From contig QVMW01000023.1 of the NCBI GenBank assembly GCA_003417655.1, forward strand, positions 1 to 44,545: a stretch of 44,545 nucleotides of DNA, read 5' to 3'. Origin of the DNA: Rhodobacteraceae bacterium 63075. GTDB lineage: Bacteria; Pseudomonadota; Alphaproteobacteria; Rhodobacterales; Rhodobacteraceae. Shown piece by piece: positions 25,638 to 33,735 of the stretch. Position 1 is the stretch's first letter. Each line of letters opens with the position of its first letter. A program made the translations under genes and the position numbers. The notes under the pieces were generated by a model. The model was not told the DNA's origin. It ran no database searches and was given only the letters and a program-made list of their open reading frames with translations.

Positions 25638-26398
25638 AGACGGCTGTCATCTCCGGTGGAAATGGCGGTTTGGGCCGGGCATTGGCAACGCGACTTGAGC
25701 GCCAAGGGTGGCACTCGGTGCTCATGGACATCGACGTATCCGGTCTGGCCGCCTCGTCCAGCCGAACACCTGTTTGCGTTGATCTGACCGATGTTGTGGC
25801 GCTCCGTGAGGCGGCCGCGAGAGTGATCGCCACGCGTCCTTCGATTGATCTTGTTATCTATAATGCCGGGGTTTCCCAGATCGGCCTTTTCGAAATGGCC
25901 GATGCGCAGGCGCACAGGCATGTATTCGACATCAACTACTTTGCGGCTGTTGAAATGGCCCGTTTGTTTCTTCAGCCGATCCGGGAAAGTCACGGAACGC
26001 ATCTGGCAATGTCCTCGGTCGCGGGTTTTGCGCCGCTGCACGGGCGAACGGCTTATGCGGCCTCGAAACATGCCTTGCAGGGCTTTTTCACTTCTTTGCG
26101 CTCGGAAGAATCCCGCCATGGCGTGCGATGCGTGATCGCGGCTCCAAGCTTTGTTGCGACGAACATCGGAAATTCGAAGAGCTCACATGTTGGAACCGTG
26201 CGGCCGGGCTCTTCTGAGGATGGTATCGACCATATTTCGCCTGATACTGCGGCGCGTGAAATACTTCGCGGTATTGAAAGGCGGCTTGATTTCATTCCCG
26301 TGGGGCGCGTGGCGCGTCTTGCTTCGCTTCTCATGCGCATTTCACCCGGGCTCTACCAAAGGCTGATGTGGCGAGGAATTGCATCGGCCGAGAATTGA
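25634..26398 (+). CDS. Classical short-chain dehydrogenase/reductase
   Basis: A 254-residue SDR with VISGGNGGLGRALATRL (cofactor turn), LVIYNAGVSQIG (the NAG motif), MSSVAGFAPLHGRTAYAASK (catalytic Ser, and Tyr-x3-Lys as YAASK). The start is TTG at 25634, overlapping the TGA of the preceding gene as TTGA. No other start fits the family N-terminus. It closes the four-gene operon. Substrate unknown. Confidence 0.87.
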   Translation: MKTAVISGGNGGLGRALATRLERQGWHSVLMDIDVSGLAASSSRTPVCVDLTDVVALREAAARVIATRPSIDLVIYNAGVSQIGLFEMADAQAHRHVFDINYFAAVEMARLFLQPIRESHGTHLAMSSVAGFAPLHGRTAYAASKHALQGFFTSLRSEESRHGVRCVIAAPSFVATNIGNSKSSHVGTVRPGSSEDGIDHISPDTAAREILRGIERRLDFIPVGRVARLASLLMRISPGLYQRLMWRGIASAEN

Positions 26399-26513
26399 GC
26401 TGATGACCTGCGCGCCGCTGTGCGTTCGATGACACAGCTATAAGCTCTGATTAGAATGGCGTGCGCTCATGAGCGGACTTCGCCGCCCCGGTTTTTGTGG
26501 GAGCTGTCAGAAG

Positions 26514-26597
26514 TGGTGGGCGACCTTGGAATCGAACCAAGCGTGCGTCTCCGCGAGGGAGTTACAGTCCCCTGCCACACCTTGCGGCCTGTCGCCC
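26514..26597 (-). tRNA. tRNA-Tyr (GTA)
   Basis: Class II tRNA on the minus strand. The acceptor stem GGGCGAC/GTCGCCC is followed by discriminator A and an encoded CCA. D-arm GCC/GGC, anticodon loop CTGTAAC with anticodon GTA, a long variable arm as expected for bacterial tRNA-Tyr, and T-arm CTTGG-TTCGATT-CCAAG are all present. Confidence 0.95.
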
Positions 26598-26607
26598 ACT
26601 GAGGGGG

Positions 26608-26636
26608 GAATTACTGCTCATGGTTTGGGTCGTCAA
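26608..26636 (-). promoter_or_regulatory. Promoter of tRNA-Tyr
   Basis: On the minus strand TTGACG (26636-26631), a 17-base spacer and TAATTC (26613-26608). It lies 10 bases before the tRNA 5' end, close to the sigma-70 consensus and at the right distance. Confidence 0.7.
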
Positions 26637-26700
26637 CACCAAATTGGCGTGCTATGCGGGCGCTGTGTATGAAATTCCAAAGCACTGAGCAGGGCCTTTG

Positions 26701-27486
26701 ATGAAGAAGCCGAAATGGGTAGTCGAAAAGGAGCGCGGCAGGAAGCGCGAGGCTGCAGAGACATTCTGGCTCTTTGGTTTGCATGCGGTGCGCGATGCGC
26801 TTGAAAACCCCAAGCGCGAGAAGTTAAGGCTCGTAGTCACACAGAACGCCCTGGCAAGGCTGGGCGAGGCGGTGGCGAAAGGGGGCATCGCACCTGAGTT
26901 GAGCGATGCTCGCAAGTTCGCCGCGCCCCTGGACAGTGGTTCAGTGCACCAAGGAGCGGCGTTGGAAGTCAAGCCGTTGCAATGGGGCTCGCCCAAGGAA
27001 GTCTGTGTTTCCGGCGGCGATGCGCGGCCTGCGCGCGTAATTGTGCTTGATCGGGTGTCAGACCCGCACAACGTTGGCGCGATCCTGCGGTCCGCCGAAG
27101 TCTTTGGTGCGCGGGCCGTAATCGGAACCAAGAGGCACGCAGCGCCGGAAACCGGAGCTTTGGCCAAGACGGCGAGCGGGGCGCTGGAGCGTCAGCCTTA
27201 CCTGCGAGTGAGCAATTTGGCGCGTGCGCTGGAGGAGCTCAAAGCCTGTGGTTATGTTTGCATCGGCCTTGACGGGGATGCGGAGCAGGAATTGGAAACC
27301 GTGCTGACGGGTCTCGAGAACCGCCCGGTGGCTCTGGTTATGGGTGCTGAAGGGCCCGGATTACGCGAGAAGACAAAAGAGACCTGTGACGTGATCGCGC
27401 GAATCGAGTTTGCGGGGGCTTTCGGCTCACTCAACGTCTCGAATGCCTCTGCGGTCGCGCTTTATGCAGCAACGAGGACGTCATGA
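26701..27486 (+). CDS. rlmB: 23S rRNA (guanosine-2'-O)-methyltransferase, RlmB/SpoU family
   Basis: A 261-residue SpoU-class methyltransferase with a trefoil-knot SAM site. The N-terminal substrate-binding part holds ETFWLFGLHAVRDALENPKR. The catalytic domain shows the three SpoU motifs: VLDRVSDPHNVGAILRSAEV, VMGAEGPGLR and GSLNVSNASAVALY. RlmB methylates G2251 of 23S rRNA; TrmH-like tRNA enzymes are the alternative. The ATG at 26701 is used, though a TTG directly before it is also in frame. The adjacent tRNA-Tyr is divergent. Confidence 0.92.
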   Translation: MKKPKWVVEKERGRKREAAETFWLFGLHAVRDALENPKREKLRLVVTQNALARLGEAVAKGGIAPELSDARKFAAPLDSGSVHQGAALEVKPLQWGSPKEVCVSGGDARPARVIVLDRVSDPHNVGAILRSAEVFGARAVIGTKRHAAPETGALAKTASGALERQPYLRVSNLARALEELKACGYVCIGLDGDAEQELETVLTGLENRPVALVMGAEGPGLREKTKETCDVIARIEFAGAFGSLNVSNASAVALYAATRTS

Positions 27487-27572
27487 GCGCTAAGCTGCTT
27501 GAATCGGCAATCCGTTCACAGGTTTTTTACAAGGTCTTCCTATCGTCGGATTCGTTCCTACATGGAGTCGGG

Positions 27573-27653
27573 AAGCGGGGCGGAACACCCGCTTTCTACA
27601 CACTGTCCCTCGTTCCGTAACTGCGCTCAAGCTAGTCTTGAGCGCTTTTTTTT
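27573..27653 (+). terminator. Hairpin plus strong intrinsic terminator after rlmB
   Basis: GCGCTCAAG (27623-27631), loop CTAGT, CTTGAGCGC (27637-27645), then eight T (27646-27653): a textbook rho-independent terminator. A second hairpin AAGCGGG/CCCGCTT (27573-27594) precedes it. The terminator is 137 bases beyond the rlmB stop, a long 3' region that could hold a small RNA, though no known family was recognised between 27487 and 27681. Confidence 0.9.
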
Positions 27654-27681
27654 GGTTTACGGTCGCACAAGGAGTTTGCTG

Positions 27682-28155
27682 ATGAACGAGATCTACAGCG
27701 ACAAGTTTCTCAAGTCCCTGCTCGAGAGGGCTAAGACCTTTGCGATTGTTGGCATGTCCAATAAGGAAGTCAGGGCGAGCTATTTTGTTGGTCGCTATCT
27801 GACTCTTCGTGGGTATGGGATCGTTCCGGTCAACCCGGCATATGTCGGGCAGGAATTCATGGGAGCTCCCTATGTGGCCGGGCTGGAGGATGTGCCCGAG
27901 CACGTGGATTTTCTTGATCTATTTCGGCGTCCGGATGATATCCCGCCCATCGTCGAACAAGCTGTCGAACAACTTCCGAATTTGCAGACGGTTTGGATGC
28001 AAATCGGTTCGGGAAACGAAGAGGCCGCGGCGTTTGCTCGGGCGAAGGGCCTCGACGTGGTAATGAACCGTTGTCCGAAAATCGAGCATCAGCGTCTTTT
28101 CGGGGAGCTGCGCAAGGGCGGGTTCAATACCGGCGTCATCTCGTCGAGGCTATGA
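27682..28155 (+). CDS. CoA-binding domain protein (YccU-like)
   Basis: A 157-residue protein made of one CoA-binding Rossmann domain as in succinyl-CoA synthetase alpha N-termini. Recognisable parts are TFAIVGMSNKEVRASYFVGR, GYGIVPVNPAY, VDFLDLFRRPDDIPPIVEQA and VWMQIGSGNEEAAAFARAKG, then a late VVMNRCPKIEHQRL. AAGGAG at 27669-27674 decides the ATG at 27682, and upstream in-frame starts fall inside the terminator. The molecular role of this small family is not established. In this lineage it is often found near sulfur amino-acid genes, but here metY is 7 kb away. Confidence 0.88.
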   Translation: MNEIYSDKFLKSLLERAKTFAIVGMSNKEVRASYFVGRYLTLRGYGIVPVNPAYVGQEFMGAPYVAGLEDVPEHVDFLDLFRRPDDIPPIVEQAVEQLPNLQTVWMQIGSGNEEAAAFARAKGLDVVMNRCPKIEHQRLFGELRKGGFNTGVISSRL

Positions 28156-28171
28156 GCCGGTCAGAAACGTC

Positions 28172-28477
28172 TCAGCGGCTTCTTTTCTCCGCAAGACCGG
28201 ACTGTGCCTGCCGCGCATCAAGGATGCTCATGACGTCAGAGAGTGCCACGTCATGGCTCTTGAGCATGACGAGAAGGTGAAAGAGCACATCTGCAGTCTC
28301 GGAGGCAAGCCCTTCGCTGTCTCCCTTGACGGCCTCGATAACGGCCTCAATCGCTTCTTCACCGAACTTCTCGGCGCATTTTTCGGGGCCTTTGGAAAGC
28401 AGCTTGGCAGTCCAGCTTTCCTCGGGCATGGCCGCTGAGCGTTTCGAGATGATTTCTTCGAGCTCTTCAAGTGTCAT
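28172..28477 (-). CDS. hisE: Phosphoribosyl-ATP pyrophosphatase HisE
   Basis: A 101-residue protein of the all-alpha nucleotide pyrophosphatase fold. It carries [20 protein letters not shown] with the metal-binding glutamates, then [13 protein letters not shown] and [13 protein letters not shown]. It hydrolyses phosphoribosyl-ATP in step two of histidine synthesis. In this genome it is a separate protein, not fused to HisI. Its ATG overlaps the hisF stop (ATGA). Confidence 0.94.
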   Translation of the reverse strand: MTLEELEEIISKRSAAMPEESWTAKLLSKGPEKCAEKFGEEAIEAVIEAVKGDSEGLASETADVLFHLLVMLKSHDVALSDVMSILDARQAQSGLAEKRSR

Positions 28478-29235
28478 GTCAGTCTCATTGGAATGCCGTT
28501 TTCCTGCATGTAGGCTTTGGCTTCAGTGATCGAATAGGTCCCGAAATGGAAGATCGAGGCGGCAAGAACAGCTGAAGCATGACCTTCTGTTACACCTTCC
28601 ACCAAGTGATCGAGCGTGCCGACACCGCCCGAGGCGATGACGGGGACGGAAACGGCATCCGCGATGGCGCGGGTGAGCGGCAGATTGTATCCCGCCTTCG
28701 TGCCATCCCGGTCCATCGAGGTTAGGAGGATTTCTCCAGCGCCATTGGCGGTTACGAGCTTGGCGAACTCCACAGCATCGACTCCAGTCGGCTTCCGACC
28801 ACCATGGGTGAAAATCTCCCATTTACCGGGCGAGACGGTCTTGGCGTCAATCGCCACGACGATGCATTGAGCACCGAAATGGGCAGCGGCCTCTTTGACC
28901 ACATCGGGGTTGGCCACGGCGGCGGAGTTGAAACTAACCTTGTCGGCCCCGGCAAGCAAAAGATCGCGCACGTCAGAGACGGTGCGCACGCCGCCGCCGA
29001 CCGTGAGCGGAATGTAGCATTGTTCCGCCGTGCGCGTGACCATGTCGAACATTGTGCCGCGGTTCTCGTGCGTGGCGTGAATGTCCAGAAAGCAAAGCTC
29101 GTCTGCACCGGCAGTATCGTAGGCTTTGGCCGCGTCGACCGGATCTCCCGCATCGATGAGATCGACGAAGTTGACGCCTTTGACGACACGCCCGTCGGCG
29201 ACATCGAGGCAGGGGATGATGCGGGTCTTGAGCAT
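28474..29235 (-). CDS. hisF: Imidazole glycerol phosphate synthase cyclase subunit HisF
   Basis: A 253-residue TIM barrel beginning [20 protein letters not shown], with the catalytic Asp of the first strand. [15 protein letters not shown] supplies the second Asp, and the two phosphate loops [10 protein letters not shown] and [11 protein letters not shown] are present. With HisH it makes imidazole glycerol phosphate and AICAR. It is transcribed with hisE and is divergent from the DUF302 gene. Confidence 0.96.
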   Translation of the reverse strand: MLKTRIIPCLDVADGRVVKGVNFVDLIDAGDPVDAAKAYDTAGADELCFLDIHATHENRGTMFDMVTRTAEQCYIPLTVGGGVRTVSDVRDLLLAGADKVSFNSAAVANPDVVKEAAAHFGAQCIVVAIDAKTVSPGKWEIFTHGGRKPTGVDAVEFAKLVTANGAGEILLTSMDRDGTKAGYNLPLTRAIADAVSVPVIASGGVGTLDHLVEGVTEGHASAVLAASIFHFGTYSITEAKAYMQENGIPMRLT

Positions 29236-29337
29236 GGTGTCGCTCTCACGGCCAGTTCACACATTTGTTTATGGGTATTCAAACCCGGATGCCAGAGGGT
29301 GAAATCACTATTTACCAATGAAACGAGGAATATCACG

Positions 29338-29790
29338 ATGACACGTCTCCTTGCCGCTGCTGCAATCGCCCTGAGCGTAGGACCGGCATTCGCCAGTAGT
29401 GACGACATTATCAAACTTCGCTCCACCAGCGATGTTGCCACCACCATGGATAGGCTCGAAGAAGCTGTGAGCGGTGCAGGCGCAAATGTCTTCGCCCGCG
29501 TCGATCATGCCGCAGGTGCCGCCTCGGTGGATATGGAACTGGACCCGACGCAGGTGTTGATCTTCGGCAACCCCAAGATCGGCACGCAAGCGATGCAGGA
29601 CGATCCGGTGGCCGGTCTCTTCCTGCCAATGAAGATGCTGGTCTACCAGGATGCCGCAGGACAGACTTGGCTATCCTATGAGGATCCAAAAGAAATGTTC
29701 GATGATCTCGAAATCTCTGATGATGCCCCGTATATCAAGATGATGATCGGCGCGCTTGACAAGCTGACGTCCAAGGCGGCAGGGCAGTAA
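29338..29790 (+). CDS. Secreted DUF302 protein
   Basis: A 150-residue protein with a signal peptide (MTRLLAAAAIALSVGPAFA, cut likely after AFA). The mature part is one DUF302 domain: TMDRLEEAVSGAGANVFARV, VLIFGNPKIGTQAM and FLPMKMLVYQDAAGQTWLSY. The ATG at 29338 is selected because the longer upstream frame overlaps hisF. The family is periplasmic in most members and of uncertain function. It sits on the opposite strand between hisF and hisA, so it is not part of the his transcript. Confidence 0.88.
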   Translation: MTRLLAAAAIALSVGPAFASSDDIIKLRSTSDVATTMDRLEEAVSGAGANVFARVDHAAGAASVDMELDPTQVLIFGNPKIGTQAMQDDPVAGLFLPMKMLVYQDAAGQTWLSYEDPKEMFDDLEISDDAPYIKMMIGALDKLTSKAAGQ

Positions 29791-29821
29791 AACGCTGTCG
29801 GGTCCCAGAGTAATGGACCAA

Positions 29822-29877
29822 TTTGACCGGGCAATCTGGACGCGAAACCTCTTTTCAGAAGAGATGCCCCGGTCAAA
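29822..29877. terminator. Long inverted repeat between the DUF302 gene and hisA
   Basis: TTTGACCGGG (29822-29831) is the exact reverse complement of CCCGGTCAAA (29868-29877). Between them lies a second hairpin CTCTT/AAGAG (29849-29863). The element sits between the convergent stops of the DUF302 gene and hisA and could end transcription in both directions. No long T-run follows on either strand, so this is tentative. Confidence 0.45.
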
Positions 29878-29904
29878 CTGCGCACTGATGGCCTTCGATG
29901 AGCG

Positions 29905-30627
29905 TCAGTCGCGCAGCGCCTCGAGAGCTTTTGCCAGATCAAGAGCCCCATCATAGAGTGCGCGTCCCGAAATCGCGCCGTTGAGCTGGGCGCCGCAGTC
30001 GCGTAGCGCGATCAGGTCGTTGAGCGAGGACACCCCACCCGAAGCGATGACCGGGATCGAGACCGCGCGGGCGAGGGCGGCGGTGGCCTCGACGTTAGGG
30101 CCTTTCATGGCTCCGTCGCGGAGGATGTCGGTGTAAATGATGGCCGCAACGCCCGCGTCCTCGAAGCTCTTGGCAAGCTCCGTGGCGTCCACATCCGTCT
30201 CTTCGGCCCAGCCTTTCGTGGCGACCTTGCCATGGCGCGCGTCGATCCCGACCGCGACCTTGCCGGGGAATGCGCGCGCCGCTTCGCGCACGAGCGCAGG
30301 GGTCTCGACAGCGACGGTTCCGAGGATTACGCGGGCGAGACCGGCTTCGATCCAGCGCTCGATCGTGGCCATGTCGCGAATGCCGCCGCCGAGCTGCGCG
30401 GGCACTTTTGTCTGGCGCAAGATCTCCTCGACGGGTGCCGCGTTCACGGGCTCACCTGCGAAAGCGCCGTTGAGATCGACGAGATGGAGCCATTCACAAC
30501 CGGCCCGAACAAACTCCAGCGCCTGCGCGGCCGGGTTTTCGTTGAACACGGTCTCGCGGTCCATCTCGCCATGCACGAGGCGCACGGCGCGGCCGTCCTT
30601 GAGGTCGATCGCTGGGTAGAGGATCAT
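29905..30627 (-). CDS. hisA: Phosphoribosylformimino-AICAR-P isomerase HisA
   Basis: A 240-residue TIM barrel starting [20 protein letters not shown] with the catalytic Asp. [15 protein letters not shown] carries the second Asp, with [11 protein letters not shown] and [11 protein letters not shown] as phosphate loops. It opens the ProFAR ring in the fourth step of histidine synthesis. Gene neighbours on the same strand are hisH/hisB upstream and hisF/hisE downstream, separated by plus-strand genes. Confidence 0.96.
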   Translation of the reverse strand: MILYPAIDLKDGRAVRLVHGEMDRETVFNENPAAQALEFVRAGCEWLHLVDLNGAFAGEPVNAAPVEEILRQTKVPAQLGGGIRDMATIERWIEAGLARVILGTVAVETPALVREAARAFPGKVAVGIDARHGKVATKGWAEETDVDATELAKSFEDAGVAAIIYTDILRDGAMKGPNVEATAALARAVSIPVIASGGVSSLNDLIALRDCGAQLNGAISGRALYDGALDLAKALEALRD

Positions 30628-30744
30628 GGCATAGTCCTGGTATCGTAGGCTTTGCGGCTTTATGCACGAATGCCCGCTGACCTCAAGTCAGGCTTGATTG
30701 GAATCGCTCCCTGCGGCCAGACTGGAATCAAAGGGAGAGTGACA

Positions 30745-31131
30745 ATGAAGAAAACGATCATGATCGCCGCCGGTGCAATGATGATGGCAGGGGCCGTATC
30801 GGCCGAGCCCGCGCTTGGCATGTGGAAGACGGAAGTGGATGACGGTTCCTATGCGCATGTCAAGATGTCCAAATGCGGTGCCAATGTCTGCGGCACAATC
30901 GCGCGCACCTTCGACTCAAGTGGAGAATACGACTCGCCCAACAAGGGCAAGATGCTCGTCAGGAACATGTCGCCACAGGGCGGCGGAGCCTACAAGGGCA
31001 AGGTCTGGCGCCCATCCAACGACAAGATCTACATCGGCAAGATGCAGGTGAACGGGAATGAACTGACGCTGGATGGCTGTGTCCTGGGCGGGCTCTTATG
31101 TGCCAGCCAGGAATGGACCCTGATCAAGTAG
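30745..31131 (+). CDS. Secreted DUF2147 protein, copy 1
   Basis: A 128-residue protein with a signal peptide ending near AVSAEP and a DUF2147 domain: LGMWKTEVDDGSYAHVKMSK, CGANVCGTIA, GGGAYKGKVWRPSNDKIY and NELTLDGCVLGGLLC. The paired cysteines suggest disulfides in the periplasm. GGGAGAG before the ATG serves as ribosome site. The function of the family is not known. It is followed 118 bases later by a second, related copy. Confidence 0.88.
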   Translation: MKKTIMIAAGAMMMAGAVSAEPALGMWKTEVDDGSYAHVKMSKCGANVCGTIARTFDSSGEYDSPNKGKMLVRNMSPQGGGAYKGKVWRPSNDKIYIGKMQVNGNELTLDGCVLGGLLCASQEWTLIK

Positions 31132-31173
31132 GCGGAAAGCCGCTGCCGACAGTTTTGGTGCCGTGTTTTTTTG

Positions 31174-31192
31174 AACCGCCGGCGCTGCGGTT
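31174..31192 (+). terminator. Possible terminator after the first DUF2147 gene
   Basis: AACCGC (31174-31179), seven-base loop, GCGGTT (31187-31192), followed by TCGTT. Short stem and poor T-run; it may reduce read-through into the second DUF2147 gene. Confidence 0.35.
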
Positions 31193-31249
31193 TCGTTCAT
31201 CTCTCAGAAGTGCGCGTCAATTCGGCGCGGATCAGCTGGGAGATTAGCG

Positions 31250-31639
31250 ATGAAGATAGCATTTGGAGCGGTCTTGTTCGGTGCGACGATGCTTGCGCTG
31301 CCGGTTCAGGCCGATGTTGTGCATGGCGTCTGGCAGACACAGCCTGACGACAAGGGGCAGATCGGCCATGTCCGGATCAGCGATTGCGGTGCTGCGCTCT
31401 GCGGCACGATCGTCAGGGCTTATGACAAGACCGGGAATGAGATCACAACAAAGAACGTGGGCAAGCAGATCGTATCCAAGATGACTCCCACAGCGGGCGG
31501 GGCCTATGAGGGGCGCGTTTTGGTCCCGAAATTCAACCGGTCGCTCAACGGGAAGATGGAGGTCAAGGGCAAGCGCCTGAAGATTTCCGGTTGCCTGCTC
31601 GGGATCTGCAACAGCCGCACATGGATCCGTGTGAATTAA
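31250..31639 (+). CDS. Secreted DUF2147 protein, copy 2
   Basis: A 129-residue paralogue of the preceding protein. It has a signal peptide up to about LPVQA, then HGVWQTQPDDKGQIGHVRIS, CGAALCGTIVRAYDK, GGAYEGRVLVPKFNRSLNG and LKISGCLLGICNSRTW. The two copies share spacing of the four cysteines and the GGAY-x-G block but differ in many residues, so the duplication is not recent. Its stop overlaps the hisH stop on the other strand in the palindrome TTAA. Confidence 0.88.
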   Translation: MKIAFGAVLFGATMLALPVQADVVHGVWQTQPDDKGQIGHVRISDCGAALCGTIVRAYDKTGNEITTKNVGKQIVSKMTPTAGGAYEGRVLVPKFNRSLNGKMEVKGKRLKISGCLLGICNSRTWIRVN

Positions 31640-32274
31640 GGCTTCCAGCCGAGGAAGTTCGAGACCATCCGCAGCCCGACATCCTGGCTCTTTTCGGGGT
31701 GAAATTGCACGCCGATGATGTTGTCGCGGCCGACAATGGCCGTGATCGTCTCGCCATGATCGACCGATGCGAGGCGCTGCGCGGGGTGGTTCACGACGAA
31801 ATGGTAGGAATGGACGAAATAGGCGTGATCTCCGCCCTTTACGCCTTCGAAAACAGGGTGTTCCGCCTCGAATTGCAGCGCGTTCCAGCCCATGTGCGGG
31901 ACGCGGAACTCCGGCGTTGACGGCGCGATCCTGCGCACTTCGCCGGAGATCCAGTCAAAGCCGGGCGTCTCTTCGTATTCCAGGCCGCGCGTCGATAGCA
32001 TCTGCATGCCGATGCAAATGCCCATGAAGGGGCGCGCGCGGGTGATGACCTGCTCCTCGATGGCCTCGAAGATGCCCTTGTGGTCGAACAGGGCCTTGCG
32101 GCAGGCGGGAAAGGCCCCGTCGCCGGGCAACACGATACGATCGGCCTTGAGGATCGTGTCGGGCTCCGAGGTGACGATCACGTCGCCGAAGCCGCCTTCT
32201 CGCGCCATGCGCTCGAAGGCCTTGTGGGCTGAGTGCAGGTTGCCGCTCTCGTAGTCGACGATGGCCGTGAGCAT
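31636..32274 (-). CDS. hisH: Imidazole glycerol phosphate synthase glutaminase subunit HisH
   Basis: A 212-residue class I glutamine amidotransferase that delivers ammonia to HisF. The nucleophile is in FMGICIGMQML; the histidine and glutamate of the triad are in VQFHPEKSQDVGL. The N-terminus AIVDYESGNLHSAHKAFERM is typical. It follows hisB directly: the start codon comes right after the hisB stop. Confidence 0.95.
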   Translation of the reverse strand: MLTAIVDYESGNLHSAHKAFERMAREGGFGDVIVTSEPDTILKADRIVLPGDGAFPACRKALFDHKGIFEAIEEQVITRARPFMGICIGMQMLSTRGLEYEETPGFDWISGEVRRIAPSTPEFRVPHMGWNALQFEAEHPVFEGVKGGDHAYFVHSYHFVVNHPAQRLASVDHGETITAIVGRDNIIGVQFHPEKSQDVGLRMVSNFLGWKP

Positions 32275-32862
32275 CTAGAGGCGGCCCTTGGTCGAGGGGA
32301 TGCTGCCGCCCGCGCGTGGATCGGCCTCGAGCGCCATGCGCAGGGCGCGGGCGACGGACTTGAAGGCGGCTTCCGCGATATGGTGGGAATTGATGCCGTG
32401 GAGCGCGTCCACGTGCAGCGTGAGGCCGCCATGTGTCGAGAATGCCTGGAAAAATTCGCGCACCAGCTCGGTGTCGAATGCGCCGATCTTGGCTGTCGGC
32501 AGATCGACGTTCCAAACGAGATAGGGGCGGGCAGAGATATCGAGCGCGGCGCGCACCAAAGCGTCATCCATCGGCAAGAGGCAGGCCCCGTAGCGGTTGA
32601 TCCCGGCCTTGTCGCCCACCGCCTCGGCAAGGGCCTGGCCGAGCGCGATGCCCACATCCTCGACGGAGTGGTGATCGTCGATGTGCTGATCGCCGGAGCA
32701 GCGCACCGTCATGTCGATCATCGCGTGTCGCGCGAGCTGATCGAGCATGTGATCGAAAAAGCCGATACCCGTCGCGTTGTCATAGATGCCGGTGCCGTCG
32801 AGATCGAGCTCAACAGTGATCTTCGTTTCGGCTGTATCGCGGGTGATGCTGGCCTTGCGCAT
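32275..32862 (-). CDS. hisB: Imidazoleglycerol-phosphate dehydratase HisB
   Basis: A 195-residue monofunctional dehydratase with the two manganese-binding HH motifs: [15 protein letters not shown] and [16 protein letters not shown]. The N-terminus [20 protein letters not shown] is typical. No phosphatase domain is fused, unlike the E. coli HisB. First gene of the minus-strand his set in this window. Confidence 0.96.
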   Translation of the reverse strand: MRKASITRDTAETKITVELDLDGTGIYDNATGIGFFDHMLDQLARHAMIDMTVRCSGDQHIDDHHSVEDVGIALGQALAEAVGDKAGINRYGACLLPMDDALVRAALDISARPYLVWNVDLPTAKIGAFDTELVREFFQAFSTHGGLTLHVDALHGINSHHIAEAAFKSVARALRMALEADPRAGGSIPSTKGRL

Positions 32863-32989
32863 GGGCTTTTTCCTTCTGTCTTGAAGCGCTTATAAGCGGG
32901 TCGCGTGCGCGAGGAAAGGGGCGGCGCGCATGGGCCGTTGCGCCTGTTGCGCTTGCGTGGCAGTCTCTGCGCAAACAGGAGAGGTTTTC

Positions 32990-33229
32990 ATGGCCGATTG
33001 CGTATTCATTCAGCTCAGATGCAAGCCCGGGACGACATACAAGGTGGCCGAGGAGATCGTGCTCAAGGAGCTGCATTCGGAGCTTTATTCCACCAGCGGT
33101 GATTGGGATCTCCTGCTGAAGGTCTACGTGCCCAAGGGCGAGGATATCGGCAAGTTCGTCAACGAACGGCTGGTGGATATCGACGGGATCGAACGGTCGC
33201 TTACAACGCTGACTTTCAAGGCTTTTTAG
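32990..33229 (+). CDS. Stand-alone Lrp/AsnC ligand-binding (RAM) domain protein
   Basis: A 79-residue protein that is only the effector-binding domain of Lrp/AsnC regulators, with no DNA-binding part: CVFIQLRCKPGTTYKVAEEI, GDWDLLLKVYVPKGEDIGKF and GIERSLTTLTFKAF. Such SraA-like domains form oligomers and may modulate full-length Lrp proteins. The ATG at 32990 has CAGGAGAGG upstream. It is divergent from hisB. Confidence 0.85.
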   Translation: MADCVFIQLRCKPGTTYKVAEEIVLKELHSELYSTSGDWDLLLKVYVPKGEDIGKFVNERLVDIDGIERSLTTLTFKAF

Positions 33230-33286
33230 CGCTTCGCTTCTAGAGGATCTGATCCCGACGCGACGCGCATATCGCAGAGGAGAAGG

Positions 33287-33307
33287 CCGCCGGAAGGGCG
33301 GTTTTTT
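33287..33307 (+). terminator. Intrinsic terminator of the RAM-domain gene
   Basis: CCGCC (33287-33291), loop GGAAG, GGCGG (33297-33301), then six T (33302-33307), 58 bases after the stop codon. Confidence 0.75.
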
Positions 33308-33328
33308 CATGGGTCTATAGAGAGAAAA

Positions 33329-33403
33329 TGGAGCGGGTGATGAGATTCGAACTCACGACATTTACCTTGGCAAGGTAACGCTCTACCCCTGAGCTACACC
33401 CGC
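33329..33403 (-). tRNA. tRNA-Gly (GCC)
   Basis: 75-base tRNA on the minus strand with encoded CCA. Acceptor stem GCGGGTG/CACCCGC, discriminator T, D-arm starting TAGCTCAGGGGTAGAGC, anticodon loop CTTGCCAAG with anticodon GCC, and T-arm with GTTCGAATC are all present. Confidence 0.95.
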
Positions 33404-33735
33404 ATCCTTGGGTGAGGCGTGATCTACTGAATACCGCGCTGGGCTGCAAGAGGAAAAATGCAGGCGCGCGTGATTTTTTGGAAGGCGGCTTGCGCGTCGC
33501 CGGGAAGCTCTCCGGCAAGGGTGCCGGCCGTGCATCGAGAGGCTGTTAACCTTTGCGCGGCCCGAAAATGCGCCGTACAAGGCCTGTGCACAGTGCGTGC
33601 ACCCCCCAGTACACCCCCCTAGTACACCGGAAAGTGAGTCGCGGGCCGCCCTGATCGCACCCGCCAATTCTGAAGGCAGCGTCCGGCGCGGTAACGCGAT
33701 CCTGACGAACTGCCCGACGTGCCGCGCGCGGCGAC
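33404..33735. other. Intergenic region between tRNA-Gly and pyc
   Basis: 332 bases. It holds the tRNA-Gly promoter (33421-33449) and, at the pyc end, the 12-base palindrome GCCGCGCGCGGC (33721-33732) directly after the pyc stop, which may act as a weak terminator. C-rich direct repeats of AGTACACC occur near 33608-33634. No gene was recognised. Confidence 0.5.
33421..33449 (-). promoter_or_regulatory. Promoter of tRNA-Gly
   Basis: On the minus strand TTGCAG (33449-33444), a 17-base spacer and TAGATC (33426-33421), 17 bases before the tRNA 5' end. Confidence 0.6.

Noticed and set aside
26464..26475. 12-base palindrome CGCTCATGAGCG after the SDR operon as terminator
   Set aside because: It is followed by G+C-rich sequence without a T-run and has no room for a loop; the evidence is too thin.
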